Positions 61,021 to 64,000 of a stretch of 64,000 nt of DNA are shown piece after piece. Location: contig NZ_FNNZ01000004.1 of assembly GCF_900106925.1 (NCBI RefSeq), forward strand, positions 186,001 through 250,000, given 5' to 3'. Source of the stretch: Thiocapsa roseopersicina (GTDB lineage: Bacteria > Pseudomonadota > Gammaproteobacteria > Chromatiales > Chromatiaceae). Below the pieces are notes generated by a model. The model was not told the origin of the DNA. It searched no databases and worked only from the letters and a program-made list of their open reading frames with translations. The stretch's first letter is position 1, and the number at the start of each line of letters is the position of its first letter. The translations under genes and the position numbers were made by a program.

Positions 61021-62292
61021 CTACCCGTCTGGAGAGCCCGCAGGCGTTTCGGGCGGGTTGCGCATGGCCGTCTTCAGGGCGCCGACGCGCGCAGCGCGGA
61101 TGTGCTCCGGGATGAGTCGCGGCTCGCGTGCGGCGCGGGCGACGGCGCCGACGTCCACGGCCGCGACGGCGGCCTGCAACCGACGCAGGGTCTCGCCCTG
61201 CGGATAGTCGCGGTCGGCGTAGCCGGTGCGGCCCCGATAATCGGCCTCGCAGGCGGTCAGCATCCGGTGGAAGCGCTCCGGCCGACGGAAGGCGTCGGCG
61301 CCTTCCAGGAGATCGAGGATGGTCGTCGCGCGCAGCTCGTCGACCTTGTGGACGAGGCCGTGGTAGCGCGCCGTGATGCGGGCGAGCTCGCGAAAGCGAA
61401 CGGGAACGCGCAGACGCTCGCAGATAGCCTCGAGCAGTTCGACGCTGCGTTCCTCGTGACCCCGATGACTCGGAAGGATCTCGGTCGGCGTGGTGCCCTT
61501 GCCGAGGTCGTGACAGAGTGCGGCGAAACGCACGCCCAGATCCGGGGACAGCCGCGAGGCCATGTCGACGACCAGCATAACGTGGACGCCCGTATCGACC
61601 TCCGGATGCCACTTCTCCGGTTGGGGCACGCCCCAGAGGCGATCGACCTCGGGGAGCAGCCGGACCAGTGCGCCGCAGTCGCGCAGCACCTCGAAGAACC
61701 GCGAGGGACGGTCCTCGCAGAGCGCGCGCGCCAGCTCCTGCCAGACCCGCTCGGGGACCAAGGCATCGACCTCGCCGGCCGCGACCATCTCGCGCATCAG
61801 AGCCATGGTCTCGGGCGCGACACGGAAGCCGAGGTCGTCGAAGCGGGCCGCGAAGCGGGCGAGACGCAGGATCCGGACCGGGTCTTCCGCGAAGGCCGGA
61901 GAGACATGCCGCAAGACGCGCGCCTGGAGGTCCGCAAGCCCTCCGTAGGGATCGATCAGGACACCGGACGGATCCTCGGCGAGTGCGTTGATGGTGAGAT
62001 CCCGGCGCTGCAGGTCCTCCTCGAGCGTGATGTCCGGGTCCGCGTGCACCGCGAAGCCGTGATAGCCGGGCGCGGTCTTGCGCTCGGTGCGCGCCAAGGC
62101 GTACTCGTCCTTGGTCTGTGGATGCAGAAAGACGGGGAAGTCCTTGCCGACCTGCTGAAAACCGCGGGAGAGAAGCTCATCGGGTGTCGCGCCGACCACG
62201 ACGAAATCGCGCTCGCCGACCGCGCGCCCGAGCAAACGGTCGCGCACGGCGCCGCCGACCAGATAGATACGCAGACCGTCGGTTGCACTCAC
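61021..62292 (-). CDS. cca: Multifunctional CCA tRNA nucleotidyltransferase
   Basis: A 423-residue protein. The nucleotidyltransferase head has YLVGGAVRDRLLG and ERDFVVVG with the catalytic Asp residues, followed by RRDLTINALA and the BRDGW-type GFRVAPET region. The C-terminal HD phosphohydrolase domain (FAALCHDLGKGTTP, about 250) gives the phosphatase/phosphodiesterase activity found in gammaproteobacterial Cca. It adds and repairs the CCA end of tRNAs. Confidence 0.95.
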   Translation of the reverse strand: MSATDGLRIYLVGGAVRDRLLGRAVGERDFVVVGATPDELLSRGFQQVGKDFPVFLHPQTKDEYALARTERKTAPGYHGFAVHADPDITLEEDLQRRDLTINALAEDPSGVLIDPYGGLADLQARVLRHVSPAFAEDPVRILRLARFAARFDDLGFRVAPETMALMREMVAAGEVDALVPERVWQELARALCEDRPSRFFEVLRDCGALVRLLPEVDRLWGVPQPEKWHPEVDTGVHVMLVVDMASRLSPDLGVRFAALCHDLGKGTTPTEILPSHRGHEERSVELLEAICERLRVPVRFRELARITARYHGLVHKVDELRATTILDLLEGADAFRRPERFHRMLTACEADYRGRTGYADRDYPQGETLRRLQAAVAAVDVGAVARAAREPRLIPEHIRAARVGALKTAMRNPPETPAGSPDG

Positions 62293-62486
62293 GGCGAGGG
62301 TCCGACGCGCAAGAACGCATCGGCACCGGACCCAAGGGCCGACCGGGCGCGGGGGAAGTCTGGAGCGGGGATCGCGATCGGCATGGAGAGCCTCTTCTCT
62401 GCGGTCTGTCCGGTCTCGGGATTATACCGGGCAGAGGCTTGCGGGTAGAATTCACGGTCCGTTTCATCACCTGAGACCCGAAGACC

Positions 62487-62969
62487 ATGCGACTCTTTGG
62501 ATATCTGATCCTGTTCGCGCTGATCGGCTACGGCATCTGGCCCTATTTCACGGTCTTCCGTCTCGACGAGGCGATCAATCAAGAGGGTACGGCTCAGCTT
62601 GCCACCATGGTGGACCTGCCGGCGATCCGTGCCAATTACAAGGCGCGGGTTACCGCGGGCGTCGACGGCATCTTCCCGTCGGGAGATCCGGAAAGCGTCA
62701 TGAATTGGATCCGCCAAAACGTCGACCGCCTCGGCGACTCCGCACTTGAGCAGGCCATTACCCTGACTTGGGTGCGCGACACCCTGCGCGGTGCCGTCAC
62801 GCGAGCCACCGGCCAGAGTCCGCCCTACCTGCTCGGCGGGATCGACTTTGCGTTTTTCGAGTCCTACAACCGATTCTTGATCCGAATCGGTGACTTGGGC
62901 CGCTCGCCGACCCATGTGCGGATGACGCTGCAGGGCACTGACTGGAAGATTACCGACATCATCGACTGA
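62487..62969 (+). CDS. DUF2939 family protein
   Basis: A 160-residue protein with an N-terminal signal-anchor (about 3-24, YLILFALIGYGIWPYFTVF) followed by LDEAINQEGTAQLATMVDLPAIRANYKAR-type sequence (LDEAINQ, MVDLPAIR, NYKARV), which matches DUF2939. Probably a periplasm-facing protein of unknown function. It is convergent with the TetR gene and divergent from cca. Confidence 0.8.
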   Translation: MRLFGYLILFALIGYGIWPYFTVFRLDEAINQEGTAQLATMVDLPAIRANYKARVTAGVDGIFPSGDPESVMNWIRQNVDRLGDSALEQAITLTWVRDTLRGAVTRATGQSPPYLLGGIDFAFFESYNRFLIRIGDLGRSPTHVRMTLQGTDWKITDIID

Positions 62970-62984
62970 GTCAGCGCGCATCTC

Positions 62985-63629
62985 TCATCCGGGCCTGTCG
63001 AAGCAATCCGCCTCGACAGGATTCGCGGCGCCTTGAACCATCCCGTCCAGGTAACGCCCGATCAGCTCGGTCGTCAAGACCTCCGCCGGGGCGTCGCCGC
63101 CGATCGCGAGCTTGCCGGTCAAGGCCAGAACGGTGATCCCGTGGACCCCGCCCCACAGCGACTGGGCCGAGCGGCGCACCGCGGCCGGGCTCGCTCGCGG
63201 GTTCAAGGCCGCGATTGACTCCGCAACCTGGAGGAAGAACGCCTCGATCTTGCGCACGAGCGGTTCGGGCAGATCACTGCCGGCCGCGCGGGTGTGCTCG
63301 AAGATCAAACGCCAGCGCGTCGGGTGCGCCGACGCGAACGCCAGATAGGCCCGCCCCATCGCCAAGAGGGATGCGCGCGGCTCGGAGACCTCGGCAAGCG
63401 CTGCGCTGATGTGCTCGCGCAGCTCGTCGAGGGTCCGCTCGTTGACCTGCAGGATCAGGTCCTCGCGGTTCTGAAAGACGAAATAAAGGCTGCCCACCGT
63501 GTAGCCGATCCGCCCGGCGACCGCACGGGTCGTCAACCGCTCCGGCCCCTCCTCCTCCAGCAAGGCGACAGCCGCATCGAGCGCCATCGTCGTCAGCTCG
63601 TCTTTGGTGTGCTCGCCGCGTCTGCCCAT
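62985..63629 (-). CDS. TetR/AcrR-family transcriptional regulator
   Basis: A 214-residue protein. The N-terminal helix-turn-helix (LTTRAVAGRIGYTVGSLYFVF, residues about 31-51, cited in parts as LTTRAVAGRIG and YTVGSLYFVF) is typical of TetR. The ligand domain contains HPTRWRLIFEHT and SLWGGVHGITVLALTGKL, the WHG-type C-terminal domain. The target genes and ligand are unknown; no regulated neighbour is evident. Confidence 0.9.
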   Translation of the reverse strand: MGRRGEHTKDELTTMALDAAVALLEEEGPERLTTRAVAGRIGYTVGSLYFVFQNREDLILQVNERTLDELREHISAALAEVSEPRASLLAMGRAYLAFASAHPTRWRLIFEHTRAAGSDLPEPLVRKIEAFFLQVAESIAALNPRASPAAVRRSAQSLWGGVHGITVLALTGKLAIGGDAPAEVLTTELIGRYLDGMVQGAANPVEADCFDRPG

Positions 63630-64000
63630 GGGAATGTCTCCGGTTTTGGTTCCTGTTGTCGGGAGCTTCCTTCTGATTGAGCCGCTCGCGCGCCGCCTTC
63701 AGATCCGCCAGGGCGCGGCCCAACAACGTACGTGCCTGCTCGGGCGTGAGGCCGTCGCGGTAAGCCTCGTCGAGCTGTCGCGGTTCTTAATCGCTGAGGT
63801 CCATACCGGGTGGAGTGGCTGCGGCCCGTTACCGCAAGGTGTTGTCGGCTGATGCTGTCAGGCTACAGGAGCCGTCTTGCGTAGGTCAATGATCGGCAAT
63901 CGGGATGCCAAATCGAGGGGGTTAAACGGTTACATTCGGATTCGGCACCGAAGCAGCAGTTCTTGTCTCCCAACGCAGTGGGGAATTCACCAATGTCTAC
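63630..64000. other. Gap with a possible transposase N-terminal remnant
   Basis: On the minus strand a short frame (about 63660-63780) reads PRQLDEAYRDGLTPEQARTL then LGRALADLKAARERLNQ, which resembles the leading helix of IS66-type transposases but has no start and runs into the TetR gene frame. The rest is unremarkable. The window ends with ATGTC (from 63994), possibly a start codon, but nothing can be said about it. Confidence 0.3.

Overview
The window looks like chromosomal DNA of a high-GC gammaproteobacterial purple sulfur bacterium (Chromatiaceae, Thiocapsa/Thiocystis-like; the genus is inference). The evidence is a PufC-type tetraheme reaction-centre cytochrome, a HiPIP, SoxY/SoxZ sulfur carriers and a DsrC-family protein, sitting among ordinary gammaproteobacterial genes (srkA, hrpB, rlmKL, holC, parC, pqiABC, feoABC, cca).

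Layout. 1-5.2 kb: 5' end of leuC, an exported phosphoesterase, srkA, an alpha/beta hydrolase and small genes interleaved with three copies of an 84-86 bp repeat. 5.3-10.3 kb: hrpB and rlmKL. 10.4-17.0 kb, all minus strand: the most unusual locus, encoding a Tat metallophosphoesterase, a SoxA/TsdA-like cytochrome c, a DUF1566 protein, SoxY, SoxZ, a HiPIP, and a 945-residue protein that joins a complete PufC-like tetraheme cytochrome to a repeat-built coiled coil and an OmpA-like peptidoglycan-binding domain. I read it as a possible periplasmic sulfur-oxidation and electron-delivery module tethered to the cell wall. 18.4-23.6 kb: cobalamin/cobalt genes (CobT-like, cobQ, cobD, cbiQ, cbiO). 23.6-33.9 kb: membrane hydrolase, MEKHLA protein, N-carbamoylputrescine amidase-like gene, DUF29 gene, pbpC, a methyltransferase and a DUF4407 coiled-coil protein. 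34.3-38.9 kb: a Fur-type site, feoA-feoA-feoB-feoC and a His-rich CDF transporter. 39.0-44.0 kb: pqiABC, three more repeat copies, holC and a cysteine-less DsrC-family gene. 44.2-50.7 kb: parC, an OYE-family reductase, a GNAT acetyltransferase, a second CDF transporter and a Bcr/CflA exporter.

50.8-56.7 kb is a gene-poor, visibly lower-GC accessory segment. It holds a broken toxin C-terminus overlapping its probable immunity gene, a truncated methyltransferase-specificity protein, small membrane proteins, an intron-like remnant, and a complete RES/Xre toxin-antitoxin pair. 56.9-64.0 kb returns to core genes: putA, cca, a DUF2939 gene and a TetR regulator.

A dispersed inverted-repeat family (six copies, ends TAAACCGCG/CGCGGTTTA) recurs at gene 3' ends, and in three cases its first three bases are the TAA stop codon of the adjacent gene. 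No rRNA, tRNA or CRISPR array was recognised.
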